A stretch of 64,000 nucleotides of DNA from Gammaproteobacteria bacterium (GTDB lineage Bacteria > Pseudomonadota > Gammaproteobacteria > Pseudomonadales > Azotimanducaceae), in contig JAPOVK010000025.1 of the NCBI GenBank assembly GCA_026708185.1, forward strand, positions 24,955 to 88,954, given 5' to 3'. Every line of letters begins with the position of its first letter. Position 1 is the stretch's first letter. Below are positions 1 through 8,023 of this stretch, piece by piece. A program made the position numbers and the translations under genes. The notes under the pieces were generated by a model. The model was not told the origin of the DNA. It saw only the letters and a program-made list of their open reading frames with translations, and searched no databases.

Positions 1-564
1 CACGCCGTCCTCCTCCCGGCCGAAGAACATCCGCGACCGGGAACCGAAGGCGTCGAGGTCCTTGCCGCCGGCGTAGTCCCGGTAGTAGCGGACACAGCGG
101 TAGCAGGTGATGCAGCGGTTCATCTCGTGGCCGATGAAGGGCCCGAGGTACTGGTTCTGCCAGGTGCGCTTGGCACCCGAATAGCGACGCATCGAGTGGC
201 CGGTCATGACCGTCATGTCCTGCAGGTGGCACTCGCCACCCTCCTCGCAGACCGGGCAGTCGTGCGGATGGTTCTCCATCAACCATTCGATGACCTGCTT
301 GCGGAAGTCGGCGGCGAAGGCGGCCCCTATCGAGACGCGCATGCCGTCCTGAACCGTCATCATGCAGGCCATCTGCAGTCGGCCGCGCTGATCCGCTTCG
401 TCCGCGTACTGGATGACGGCGCAAAGGCGGCAGGAACCCACGGAGCCCATGGCGGGGTGCCAGCAGAAGTAGGGGAGATCGAGTCGCTCGGAGAGCGCCG
501 CATGGAGCAGGTTCTCGCCCTCGGGGAGGTCGTAGTCCTTGCCGTCGATATTGACCGTGGCCAT
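1..564 (-). CDS. nuoG: NADH-quinone oxidoreductase subunit G, N-terminal part (cut by window edge)
   Basis: Large peripheral-arm subunit of respiratory complex I, carrying several iron-sulfur clusters that pass electrons from NADH toward quinone. The first 188 residues are present. Cys34, Cys45, Cys48 and Cys67 form the plant-ferredoxin-type 2Fe-2S site. His101, Cys103, Cys106 and Cys112 match the His-Cys3 cluster. Cys151, Cys154 and Cys157 begin a 4Fe-4S site. The ATG at 564 directly precedes the conserved ferredoxin domain; I see no clear Shine-Dalgarno sequence. Unusually, the gene does not follow nuoF directly: three opposite-strand genes lie between, and nuoG has its own upstream promoter. 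The catalytic-type C-terminal domain lies outside the window. The identification rests on the cysteine pattern and is very secure. Confidence 0.97.
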   Translation of the reverse strand, partial: MATVNIDGKDYDLPEGENLLHAALSERLDLPYFCWHPAMGSVGSCRLCAVIQYADEADQRGRLQMACMMTVQDGMRVSIGAAFAADFRKQVIEWLMENHPHDCPVCEEGGECHLQDMTVMTGHSMRRYSGAKRTWQNQYLGPFIGHEMNRCITCYRCVRYYRDYAGGKDLDAFGSRSRMFFGREEDGV

Positions 565-719
565 TGCGCTATCCGTCGAAGCGGCTCACACCGCTATCCC
601 GGCGGACCTTGGACAGGCGTGGATCGGCATACGGCCCCGCTTGGAACATGACCCCTCCCAATCCGCATGACGCCGCTTGGCCCACGCGTGACTCCCAACA
701 AAGCACTTGCGCGGGCGAG

Positions 720-753
720 ACGCGAAAGCGCGCTAGTAAGCGCGAAAGCGCGC
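720..753. repeat. Two tandem palindromic motifs at the nuoG transcription start
   Basis: The motif CGCGAAAGCGCGC occurs at 721-733 and again at 741-753, exactly 20 bases apart. Each copy can fold as a short GC stem with a GAAA loop (TTTC on the minus strand). The right copy abuts the predicted -10 box of the nuoG promoter and overlaps the predicted start site. The placement and the two-turn spacing would suit an operator or a 5' leader structure; this function is inference. Confidence 0.5.
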
Positions 754-782
754 ACAATACAGATAGCAGGCGCATGGGGCAA
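754..782 (-). promoter_or_regulatory. Predicted sigma-70 promoter of nuoG
   Basis: On the minus strand, TTGCCC (777-782) is followed by a 17-base spacer and TATTGT (754-759). The predicted start is near 747, giving a leader of about 180 bases before the nuoG ATG. The -35 box, spacer length, the ATCTG just before the -10 box and the -10 box itself all match the promoter upstream of nuoA. Confidence 0.6.
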
Positions 783-906
783 GCCGAGGCGATCTCCTAC
801 AACGCATCGAGAGATCGTCCATTTTGCCGCCGTTCAGGACGCGTTCAAATGCTCATCTCGCGCTGACATGCGGCGGATGCGGAAAGGGCTGTGGTACGGT
901 TTCGAT

Positions 907-1695
907 ATGGACAAACGGGAAAAAGCGATCGACCTCCACGGCGGTGTTTTGCAGCGTGCGCCGATTCCAACGACGCCGCCACACCCGTTGCCGGGCGGAG
1001 AGTATGACCGGGACGGTTTCCTGTACCGGTACCACGTTGTGGAGAGCCTCCGCCACGACCGCGTCCGTCTGACCACGGCGGCATTGCTGGTGCCGTACCT
1101 GAGACGCCTCCACGGGAATCGCGCGCTGGTTGCCAGCGACTGCGGCCTCTATCCGCGGCCGGTGGATCGATTCGCCAAGCCGCTTGCACCGGACATCATG
1201 GTCTCGCTCACAGCGGGCGACCTCGACGCCCCCGGGACCGCGCCGGACGAGGACCGGATGTCCTACAAGCTCTGGCAGGAACCCGTGCCCGACCTGATCC
1301 TGGAGGTGGTCTCTTGGAGTTCCGTCACGCGCGACACCATCGAGAAGCCGAAACTCTACGAAAGGCTCGGCGTCTCCGAGTTCTGGCTCGTAGATCCGCA
1401 TCGCCTCACCGATGCGCCCGACGGCTTGCGAGGGGCGTACTTGGTCGATGGCAGGTATCAGGGCGCGCGGGCACGGACTCCCGGGGCCGATGAAGCGCCG
1501 TTGCCACCCGGAGCCGTGGTCTACTGGAGCGACGTTCTTGGGCTCTACCTCTATTCCGATGGACCCGAACTGCGTTTCCACCACCCCGTGACGGGGCGGA
1601 TGCGGGACTTCGCGGAAGAATCCGATGCCCGTATCGCGGCGGAGGAACGCATCCGGTCCCTCGAAGCCCAACTTCGCGCATCGCGCGGCGAGTAG
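907..1695 (+). CDS. Uma2-family (DUF820) putative PD-(D/E)XK nuclease-fold protein
   Basis: A 262-residue Uma2/DUF820-family protein. This family has the restriction-endonuclease fold, but its cellular role is poorly defined. Visible family features are the Pro-Asp at residues 95-96, the LILEVVS strand with Glu133, Lys147 and Lys149 in the following helix, and FWLVDP at 159-164. These fit the usual D...E-x-K layout. The C-terminal 25 residues are charged and probably form a short coiled coil. I chose the ATG at 907 because upstream in-frame sequence back to 667 looks non-coding; ATGs at 868 and 877 are alternatives. The gene stands alone between nuoG and an isomerase-like gene. Uma2 genes are very common in cyanobacteria and planctomycetes, so acquisition by transfer is possible. 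Confidence 0.8.
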   Translation: MDKREKAIDLHGGVLQRAPIPTTPPHPLPGGEYDRDGFLYRYHVVESLRHDRVRLTTAALLVPYLRRLHGNRALVASDCGLYPRPVDRFAKPLAPDIMVSLTAGDLDAPGTAPDEDRMSYKLWQEPVPDLILEVVSWSSVTRDTIEKPKLYERLGVSEFWLVDPHRLTDAPDGLRGAYLVDGRYQGARARTPGADEAPLPPGAVVYWSDVLGLYLYSDGPELRFHHPVTGRMRDFAEESDARIAAEERIRSLEAQLRASRGE

Positions 1696-1757
1696 CTGAC
1701 GACGAGCACGCCCGGTTAAGCACATCGGGCGTTGCGATGCCGCGCTAGAATCCCCCC

Positions 1758-2378
1758 ATGCACACTGTCGAGTTTTTTTTCGATTGCAGCAGCCCGTGGA
1801 CCTACCTCGCCTTCGAGCAGATCCAGCGCACACTCGACGAACCGATCCGGTCCGGGGACGTGGCACTGCAATGGCGACCGATCCTCGTCGGCGGGGTGTT
1901 CAACACCGTGAACCCGAGCGTGTACGAAGCCCGCGCCAACCCGGTGCGGCGCAAGGCACGCTACCAGGGCAAGGATCTCGCGGACTGGGCGCGCTACGTC
2001 GGCGTCGGCATCGGCTGGACCCCGCCGGTCTTCCCGGTCAACAGCGTCAAGGCGATGCGCGGTGTCTTCGTCGCCGAGGAGGCCGGCTGCCTGGTGCCGT
2101 ATTCACGGCGCGTCTTCGAGACCTACTGGGGCGAGCTTGCCGACATCTCGCAGGACGACGTGCTGGCGAAGATCGTCCTGGAAGTGGGTCTCGACCGGGC
2201 GGCGTTCTTCGACAAGATACGATCGGACGACTACAAGGCGAGACTGCGCGCGAACACCGACGAACTGATCGAGCGCGGGGGCTTCGGATCGCCCACCATG
2301 TTCGTCGACGGCGACGACATGTACTTCGGCAACGACCGTATCCCGCTGTTGGCGTTTAGGCTGGGGCTAGGTCGTTAA
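1758..2378 (+). CDS. DsbA-family oxidoreductase / 2-hydroxychromene-2-carboxylate isomerase-like
   Basis: A 206-residue thioredoxin-fold protein of the DsbA/GST-kappa superfamily, closest to 2-hydroxychromene-2-carboxylate isomerases. The N terminus has a first beta strand followed by CSSPWTYLA (residues 10-18). In this family the serine of the SPWxYL motif, rather than a CxxC pair, binds glutathione. The C-terminal GGFGSPTMFVDG is the usual cis-Pro thioredoxin-fold region. The length is typical. A substrate cannot be told from sequence: HCCA isomerase in naphthalene degradation is only one possibility, and no other aromatic-degradation genes are nearby. The stop codon is followed immediately by the GTG of the ate gene, so the two are probably co-transcribed. 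Confidence 0.85.
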   Translation: MHTVEFFFDCSSPWTYLAFEQIQRTLDEPIRSGDVALQWRPILVGGVFNTVNPSVYEARANPVRRKARYQGKDLADWARYVGVGIGWTPPVFPVNSVKAMRGVFVAEEAGCLVPYSRRVFETYWGELADISQDDVLAKIVLEVGLDRAAFFDKIRSDDYKARLRANTDELIERGGFGSPTMFVDGDDMYFGNDRIPLLAFRLGLGR

Positions 2379-3095
2379 GTGGCCGGACCCGACGTGCTCA
2401 AGGTCACTCGGCATGTCGCCGGCCCACATCCGTGCGTCTACTTCCCCGAGCGCAAAATGCGTGCCGTCGTCGTCGGCGCCGCGCCCGAAGACAAAGCGGC
2501 GGTCTATTCACGCTTGGCGCCATTGGGATTCCGCCGAACCGGCAGCGTCTACTACGCGCCACGCTGCGAAGGCTGCAATGCGTGCATCTCCCTGCGCGTC
2601 AAGGCTGGCGAGTTCGCCCCGAACCGGCGCTTCCGCCGCGTGCTCCGACGTAACGCCGACTTGCAGACGGTGGCCACGGCACGCGACGAGGAGCCCGTCG
2701 AACACTTCGCGTTGTACCAACGCTACATCAAGGGGCGCCACGCGGGTGGCAGCATGGATCCGCCCTCGCCCGCCGACTACATTCAGCTCGCGCACCCGGC
2801 GGGAATGGAAACCATCGCCCTGGATATCCGGCAGGATGGCCGCCTCGTCGCATCGGCCGTCACCGACGTCCTCGACCACGGCCTCGCCGCCGTCTACACC
2901 TATTTCGACCCCTCGATGTCGGACCGAAGCCTGGGCGTCTTCGCGATCCTCGAGCAGATCGCCGAGTGTCGCCGACGCGGGTTGCCGTACCTGTACCTGG
3001 GCTACTGGATCGAGGAATCGGACAAAATGCGCTACAAGGCGGATTTCGGGCCGGCCGAGGTGTTGATCAACGGCAACTGGTCGCCGCTCCCTTAG
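2379..3095 (+). CDS. bpt: Aspartate/glutamate leucyltransferase (arginyl-tRNA-protein transferase family)
   Basis: Transfers leucine from leucyl-tRNA onto N-terminal Asp or Glu of proteins, marking them for the ClpS-ClpAP N-end-rule pathway. The 238-residue length is typical. The N-terminal domain shows CVYFPE and the cysteine-rich CEGCNAC motif (about residues 63-69). The C-terminal GNAT-like domain contains YTYFDP and the conserved LGYWI...MRYKADFGPAEVL segment. The start is a GTG directly touching the TAA of the upstream gene, so translation is probably coupled. Its partners clpS and clpA are encoded some 45 kb away in this window. In pseudomonads this gene usually sits near clpA, so its placement in the complex I region is unusual. 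Confidence 0.93.
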   Translation: MAGPDVLKVTRHVAGPHPCVYFPERKMRAVVVGAAPEDKAAVYSRLAPLGFRRTGSVYYAPRCEGCNACISLRVKAGEFAPNRRFRRVLRRNADLQTVATARDEEPVEHFALYQRYIKGRHAGGSMDPPSPADYIQLAHPAGMETIALDIRQDGRLVASAVTDVLDHGLAAVYTYFDPSMSDRSLGVFAILEQIAECRRRGLPYLYLGYWIEESDKMRYKADFGPAEVLINGNWSPLP

Positions 3096-3111
3096 CGCAT
3101 CCTTGAGAGAA

Positions 3112-3129
3112 GCGGACGAGGACGTCCGC
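3112..3129. terminator. Hairpin between convergent bpt and nuoF
   Basis: A perfect 7-bp stem, GCGGACG and CGTCCGC, encloses an AGGA loop between the 3' ends of bpt and nuoF. It lacks a T-run on either strand, so it would be a weak intrinsic terminator. A very similar stem occurs at 7970-7987. Confidence 0.35.
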
Positions 3130-3139
3130 ACACCGCCGA

Positions 3140-4420
3140 CTACCGGTAAGGGCACTTCCCTTGGCGGATGTGCTCCTCGAAATCATCGCGGAAGTAGCGC
3201 AACGCGCTGGCCAGGGGCTCGATCGCTCCCGGCGCATGCAGGCAGAAGGTGTTGGTCACGCCACCGATGAACATGGCGTTGCGGTCGAGGAGTTCCAAGT
3301 CGCCTTCCTTGCCGCGGCCCTCCTCGATCTCGATCAGGAGCTCTTCAACCCACGGCAGCCCCTCGCGGCACGGCGTGCAGAAACCGCACGATTCCTGGGC
3401 GAAGAAATGCTCGAGGTTCCGGCACATGTCCACCGGGCAGATCGAGTCGTCCATGAGGATCATCGTCCCGGTGCCCATCCTGCTGCCGGCCTTCTGGATC
3501 GTGCCGTAGTCCATGGCAAGGTCGAGATGCTCCTCGACGAGGAAGTCGGTGGACGCGCCGCCCGGCAGCAGGCCACGCAGCTTGTAGCCCTCGCGCATGC
3601 CGCCAGCGTGCTCCTCGATGATCTCGCGGATCGTGGTGCCGATCGGCAGTTCCCACAACCCCGGCTTGTTGACGCGACCGGAGACGCCGTAGATCTTGGT
3701 GCCCGCGTCGTCGCCGGTGCCGAGCGAGTGGTACCAGTCCGCGCCGTTGCGGACGATCCCGGGCACGTTGCACAGGGTCTCGACGTTGTTGACGATCGTC
3801 GGACGGCCCCAGGCACCGCTCGCAGGCGGGAACGGCGGCTTCTGCCGCGGCTGGGCGCGCTTGCCTTCCAGCGCATTCAGGAGCGCCGTTTCCTCGCCGC
3901 AGATGTAGCGTCCCGCGGAGCGATGAATGCGAAGCTCGAGGTTGATGTCGGTGCCGAAGATGCCTCGACCGAGATATCCCTGCGCATACGCGTCGTCGAT
4001 GGCCTTCGTAAGTTCCCGGAACGGCTCGTGGTACTCGCCGCGGAGGAAGACATAGGCCGTTTCGGCGTGGATGGCATGCGCCGCGACGATCATGCCTTCG
4101 ATCAGGATGTGCGGGTTGTACTCCAGTAGATAACGGTCCTTGAAAGTGCCCGGCTCCATCTCGTCCGCGTTGCAGACCAAGTACTTGCCACCGGGCGTCC
4201 GTGCCGGACCCCGCGTGAAGCCCCATTTCATGCCCGTGCCGAAACCGGCACCGCCGCGCCCGCGCAAATTGGCTTCGGTCACCAGGTCGATGATGTCGTC
4301 CGGCTGCATGCCGAGCGCCTTGCGTGCCGCCTCGTAGCCGCCGTGCGACTCGTAGGCCAAGCGGTCCACCGCGCCGCCGACGGTGTCGATGATCCCGATC
4401 AGGGGGCGGGTGTCGTCCAC
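3140..4420 (-). CDS. nuoF: NADH-quinone oxidoreductase subunit F
   Basis: The NADH-binding, FMN-carrying subunit of complex I: it takes electrons from NADH to FMN and then to the N3 cluster. The product is 426 residues. The N-terminal GRGGAGFGTGMKW loop binds NADH and FMN, and the C-terminal ESCGFCTPCREG supplies cysteines for the 4Fe-4S cluster, with the fourth ligand in the later TNTFC segment. The start is the GTG at 4420, whose first base is the last base of the nuoE TAG; the longer upstream frame simply overlaps nuoE. This is the last gene of the leftward nuoA-F run. The next complex I gene, nuoG, lies beyond three opposite-strand genes. Confidence 0.97.
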   Translation of the reverse strand: MDDTRPLIGIIDTVGGAVDRLAYESHGGYEAARKALGMQPDDIIDLVTEANLRGRGGAGFGTGMKWGFTRGPARTPGGKYLVCNADEMEPGTFKDRYLLEYNPHILIEGMIVAAHAIHAETAYVFLRGEYHEPFRELTKAIDDAYAQGYLGRGIFGTDINLELRIHRSAGRYICGEETALLNALEGKRAQPRQKPPFPPASGAWGRPTIVNNVETLCNVPGIVRNGADWYHSLGTGDDAGTKIYGVSGRVNKPGLWELPIGTTIREIIEEHAGGMREGYKLRGLLPGGASTDFLVEEHLDLAMDYGTIQKAGSRMGTGTMILMDDSICPVDMCRNLEHFFAQESCGFCTPCREGLPWVEELLIEIEEGRGKEGDLELLDRNAMFIGGVTNTFCLHAPGAIEPLASALRYFRDDFEEHIRQGKCPYR

Positions 4421-4908
4421 TACGCGAACCTCGCGAAGATCTCTTCGAGCGCCTCCGGGGTCACGTCCCCGATGAGCTCGTCGTCGACCATCATCGTCGG
4501 CGCGCGGTCGCAGGCACCGAGACAAACGATCGGCAACAGCGTGAAACGGTCGTCTTCCGTCGTCTCGCCCAAGGCGATGCCGAGGTGCTCCTCGACGGCT
4601 TTGCGCAACCCGTCGGCGCCCATCACGTAGCAGGACACGCTGTCGCAGACCATCACAACGTGCCGGCCCACCGGTTTGCGGTAGATGAGATTGTAGAAGG
4701 TCGCGATGCTGTCGAGATTCTCGACCGACATTCCCAAGAGTCGCGCGATGGCGCCGAGGCTCTCGTCGGACACCCAGCCCCGATAGCGTTGAACGATCAT
4801 CATGGCGTCGATGGCCGCCGACTTACGGTCAGGCAGGTGCGCCGCTTCCTCTTCAATCTCACGAATCTCGTCGTCCGAGAGGATTTGGACGAGTGCCGCT
4901 TCGCTCAT
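4420..4908 (-). CDS. nuoE: NADH-quinone oxidoreductase subunit E
   Basis: Small 2Fe-2S subunit of the complex I electron-input module, 162 residues. The four cluster ligands are visible as CDSVSC in the middle and [11 protein letters not shown] near the C terminus, in the thioredoxin-like 2Fe-2S fold. The N-terminal helical domain includes the conserved [19 protein letters not shown] segment, important for contact with NuoF. The ATG at 4908 overlaps the TGA of nuoCD in an ATGA arrangement, and its stop overlaps the nuoF GTG, so nuoCD, nuoE and nuoF are translationally coupled. Confidence 0.97.
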   Translation of the reverse strand: MSEAALVQILSDDEIREIEEEAAHLPDRKSAAIDAMMIVQRYRGWVSDESLGAIARLLGMSVENLDSIATFYNLIYRKPVGRHVVMVCDSVSCYVMGADGLRKAVEEHLGIALGETTEDDRFTLLPIVCLGACDRAPTMMVDDELIGDVTPEALEEIFARFA

Positions 4909-6668
4909 CGGTCCACGTCCGCCATCACGAAGTCGATGCTCGCGATGATCGCGATCAGATCCGCCACCATGAACCCTCGGCTGATCAGCGGAATCTGCTG
5001 CAGCGCCGGGAACGAGGGGGTCCGGACCCGCGTCCGGTACGCCATGGTGCCGCCATCGGAGATCGAGTAGTAGGAGTTCCAGCCCTTGGTCGCTTCGATC
5101 AGGGTCGTCGACTCCCCGGGCGGAATCACCGGTCCCCAGCTCACGTTCAGGAAGTGGTGGATGAGCGTCTCGATGTCCTGCATCGTGCGCTCCTTGCGCG
5201 GCGGCGTGGTCAGCCGGTGGTCCGACTTCACCGGGCCGGACGGCATGTTCTCCACGCATTGGCGCATGATCCGCAAGCTCTGGCGAATCTCTTCGACGCG
5301 GACCTCGCAGCGCGCGTAGCAGTCCCCTGCCTGCGCCGTGGGGATGTCGAAGTCGAACTCGTCGTACATGCTGTAGGGCCGGTTCTTACGCAGATCCCAG
5401 TCGTGGCCGGTGGCCCGCAGGGACGGTCCGGTGATGCCCCAGTCGAGGCCCTCTTCGGTGGTGTACGCGCCGATGCCCTGCGTGCGGCGCTTGAGGATCT
5501 TGTTCCTCATGGCCATCTTGTCGTAGTGGTCGAGGCGCGCGGGCATGTAGTCGCAGAAGTCGAGGACCATCTTGTCCCAGCCGTCGGGCAGGTCCTGGGT
5601 CACGCCGCCGATGCGGAACCAGCTCGGGTGCATGCGCCCGCCCGTGATCGCTTCGATGATCGAGAACAGGCGCTCGCGGTCCGCGAACATGTAGAAGACC
5701 GGCGACATCTGCCCGACGTCCTGGGCGAAGGTGCCGTAGAACAGGAGGTGGCTCGCGATCCGGAAGCACTCGGCGAGCATGACGCGGATGACCTGCGCGC
5801 GTGTCGGCACCTCGATGCCGGCCATCTTCTCCACGTTCAACACGTAAGGCAGGTTGTTCATCACCCCGCCGAGGTAGTCGACGCGGTCGGTGTACGGGAT
5901 GTAGGTATGCCAGGACTGGCGCTCGGCCATCTTCTCCTGGGCCCGGTGGTGGTAGCCGATGTCCGGCACCGCCTGGACGATCACTTCACCGTCGAGCTGC
6001 AGCGCGATGCGGAAGACGCCGTGGACGCTCGGGTGGTTCGGGCCTAAGTTCAGGAACATGAAGTCGGTGTGCTTGGCGTCCATCTTCATGCCCCACTCCT
6101 CGGGCACGAAGCGCAAGGCGTCCTGCTGCGCCTTCTGGAACTCGGGCGTCATCTTGAACGGATCCATTTCCGTCGCCCGCGCCGGATGCTCCTTGCGCAG
6201 CGGATGGCCCTCCCAGAGGGCTGGCGTGAGGATGCGGCGGAGATTCGAGTGGCCGTCGAAGCCGATGCCGAACATGTCGAACGCCTCGCGCTCGTACCAG
6301 TTCGCAACCGGGTAGACAGATTCGATGGAGTCGATGCTCTCGCCGTCGGCCAACGCCACCTTGATCCGTACATCGTCGTCGTTGGAGACCGAGATCAGGT
6401 GGTAGAAGACGGTGAAATCGGACGCCGGCTGATCGTCCCTGTGCTGACGGACGCGCTCGTCGATCGCGGAGAGGTCGAACATCAACTCGAAGCGCTCGGG
6501 GGCGTCGTTCTTGAGGTAGCGCATGACCGACTTGATGCGGTCCCTGGGCACCCAAACGGTGGTTATGCCGTCAACGCACGTCTGCGGGATGCACTCGGGT
6601 CCGAAGTGCGTGGCGAGGTCCGCGGCGATGTGGTGTTCATCCGCCGTCTGTGCGAGTGCTTCCGCCAT
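4905..6668 (-). CDS. nuoCD: NADH-quinone oxidoreductase subunits C and D, fused
   Basis: A 587-residue fusion of the 30-kDa (NuoC) and 49-kDa (NuoD) subunits of complex I. The first roughly 190 residues carry the NuoC signature ([29 protein letters not shown]). The NuoD part begins near [15 protein letters not shown] and runs to the [37 protein letters not shown] tail segment. This subunit helps form the quinone pocket against NuoB. Fusion of C and D is typical of many gammaproteobacteria and supports the taxonomic reading. The start at 6668 lies four bases after the nuoB stop; the longer open frame to 6716 lies inside nuoB. Confidence 0.97.
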   Translation of the reverse strand: MAEALAQTADEHHIAADLATHFGPECIPQTCVDGITTVWVPRDRIKSVMRYLKNDAPERFELMFDLSAIDERVRQHRDDQPASDFTVFYHLISVSNDDDVRIKVALADGESIDSIESVYPVANWYEREAFDMFGIGFDGHSNLRRILTPALWEGHPLRKEHPARATEMDPFKMTPEFQKAQQDALRFVPEEWGMKMDAKHTDFMFLNLGPNHPSVHGVFRIALQLDGEVIVQAVPDIGYHHRAQEKMAERQSWHTYIPYTDRVDYLGGVMNNLPYVLNVEKMAGIEVPTRAQVIRVMLAECFRIASHLLFYGTFAQDVGQMSPVFYMFADRERLFSIIEAITGGRMHPSWFRIGGVTQDLPDGWDKMVLDFCDYMPARLDHYDKMAMRNKILKRRTQGIGAYTTEEGLDWGITGPSLRATGHDWDLRKNRPYSMYDEFDFDIPTAQAGDCYARCEVRVEEIRQSLRIMRQCVENMPSGPVKSDHRLTTPPRKERTMQDIETLIHHFLNVSWGPVIPPGESTTLIEATKGWNSYYSISDGGTMAYRTRVRTPSFPALQQIPLISRGFMVADLIAIIASIDFVMADVDR

Positions 6669-6672
6669 GGGT

Positions 6673-7356
6673 TTACGCGCGCTTCTTGCCGAGCAGGTCC
6701 TTGGAGAGAGGCGCATCGCCGACCGTAGTCGGCTCTGCCAATTTCGTGGCCCGCATGCGCTCCGGCGTCATCAGGTCGCGCTGGCTCGGGTCGTACTTGG
6801 CCACGGAGCCGTCCTCGCCGATCATCCAGGACAGCGGTCGACGGGTGTTCTTCACGGCTTCCTGCAAGAGCGTCAGTCCCTGCATGAAGGCTTCCGGGCG
6901 CGGCGGACAGCCCGGTACGTAAACGTCAACCGGGAGAAACTTGTCGGCACCCTGCACGACGCTGTAGACGTCGAACATGCCCCCCGAATTGGCGCACGAC
7001 CCCATGGAGATCACCCAGCGGGGCTCCAGGAGTTGCTCGTAGAGATGTTGCAGCACGGGCGCCATCTTGCGGAACACGGTCCCCGACACGACGATCAGGT
7101 CGGCTTGGCGCGGCGTCGCGCGGATCACTTCCGCGCCAAAGCGCGACAGGTCGTGGCGCGAGGTGAACGAGGTGGCCATCTCCACGTAGCAGCACGAGAG
7201 GCCGAAGTTGAACGGCCATATGGAGTTCGCGCGGCCCCATGCGACCAGGTCTTCGAGCCGCGCCGTGAGGAAACTCTTGCCGGCCTCCTCGTTGTAGGCG
7301 TCGTCGACGGACTGCATCGACGCGCCGGGTTCGGTCTTGATGAGCCGCCACTGCAT
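6673..7356 (-). CDS. nuoB: NADH-quinone oxidoreductase subunit B
   Basis: Complex I subunit holding the terminal N2 4Fe-4S cluster next to the quinone site. The 227-residue product shows the tandem cysteines in [12 protein letters not shown], the third cysteine in MGSCANSGG and the fourth in [10 protein letters not shown]. The C-terminal extension of about 40 residues ([16 protein letters not shown] onward) is longer than in many homologues. The ATG at 7356 shares one base with the TGA of nuoA (TGATG). Longer open frame upstream is the nuoA coding region read in another frame. Confidence 0.97.
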   Translation of the reverse strand: MQWRLIKTEPGASMQSVDDAYNEEAGKSFLTARLEDLVAWGRANSIWPFNFGLSCCYVEMATSFTSRHDLSRFGAEVIRATPRQADLIVVSGTVFRKMAPVLQHLYEQLLEPRWVISMGSCANSGGMFDVYSVVQGADKFLPVDVYVPGCPPRPEAFMQGLTLLQEAVKNTRRPLSWMIGEDGSVAKYDPSQRDLMTPERMRATKLAEPTTVGDAPLSKDLLGKKRA

Positions 7357-7808
7357 CAGGCGGCCCCCGCGGCCGTTGACGCCTCTTCCGCCCGCGCATA
7401 GCGCCCCGGACCGGCCACCCGCCGCTTCAGGCCCCAGTCGAGGGCACCGGTGCGCCACTCGTAGAAGAGCGCCGCGAGCAGCAGCACGATGAAGAAGCTC
7501 GCACCGATGTAGCCTCGCCAGCCGACGTCGTTGAACGCCACGGCCCAGGCGATGATGAAGATCGTCTCGAGGTCGAATACCACGAAGAAGACGGCGATCA
7601 GGTAGAACTCGATCGATAGCCGCATCTCCTCGGCTTCGCCCACCGGAACGATCCCGGATTCGAACGGAAGGGTGCGGGCCCCGCCGTGTCGAGCCTTGGA
7701 ACCGACGAACCATGCGGCGCCGAGCGACGCGGCGATGATGGCCGCCACCACGGCGGCGTACAGGAAAAGCGGCAGGATGTCGGCAGCGACCGAACCGTCC
7801 TCAGGCAC
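7356..7808 (-). CDS. nuoA: NADH-quinone oxidoreductase subunit A
   Basis: Membrane subunit of complex I at the junction of the two arms. The 150-residue protein has three predicted transmembrane helices (about residues 9-36, 65-88 and 97-114) and the family motif [11 protein letters not shown] between helices 1 and 2. The C-terminal tail of about 30 residues is Ala- and Arg-rich. The start is GTG at 7808, preceded six bases upstream by GGGAG. First gene of the leftward run nuoA-B-CD-E-F, with a good sigma-70 promoter about 65 bases upstream. Confidence 0.96.
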   Translation of the reverse strand: MPEDGSVAADILPLFLYAAVVAAIIAASLGAAWFVGSKARHGGARTLPFESGIVPVGEAEEMRLSIEFYLIAVFFVVFDLETIFIIAWAVAFNDVGWRGYIGASFFIVLLLAALFYEWRTGALDWGLKRRVAGPGRYARAEEASTAAGAA

Positions 7809-7878
7809 CCTCGTCTCCCTACGCGGAGGTCCTCACATCCGGGGGGCGTTGCGCGACGCGGTCCCGCGGAAAACCGGG

Positions 7879-7907
7879 ACAATACAGATCGGGTTTCCCT
7901 TGGGCAA
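7879..7907 (-). promoter_or_regulatory. Predicted sigma-70 promoter of the nuoA-F operon
   Basis: On the minus strand TTGCCC (7902-7907), a 17-base spacer and TATTGT (7879-7884) form a plausible promoter. The predicted start is near 7872, leaving a leader of about 64 bases before the GTG of nuoA. The elements match those upstream of nuoG. Confidence 0.6.
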
Positions 7908-7969
7908 GAGCGGGATCGGTAGCGCTCTTGGAGACCAAGGCCGCGATTGCCCCCGGCGCTGGGCGGTAC

Positions 7970-7987
7970 GCGGACGTCCACGTCCGC
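7970..7987. terminator. Perfect GC palindrome downstream of the AAA ATPase gene
   Basis: GCGGACGT and ACGTCCGC form an 8-bp stem with a two-base loop, 37 bases beyond the stop of the leftward ATPase gene and upstream of the nuoA promoter. No T-run follows. The stem closely resembles the one between bpt and nuoF. Confidence 0.35.
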
Positions 7988-8023
7988 ATTCCCGGCCTTG
8001 GCGCGAGGCGCAGTGCTCCTCCG

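Larger units (their letters stand above)
565..906. other. Intergenic region between nuoG and the Uma2-family gene
   Basis: This 342-base stretch separates two divergent genes. It holds the minus-strand promoter for nuoG and two copies of a short palindromic motif around its predicted transcription start, described separately. An open frame from 667 continues into the Uma2 gene, but its translation before 907 is basic and low in domain character, so I read it as non-coding. No RNA gene was recognised. Confidence 0.6.

Noticed and set aside
667..906. N-terminal extension of the Uma2 gene from an ATG at 667
   Set aside because: The translated part is basic, Arg/Ala-rich and runs through the nuoG promoter region; family similarity begins after the ATG at 907.
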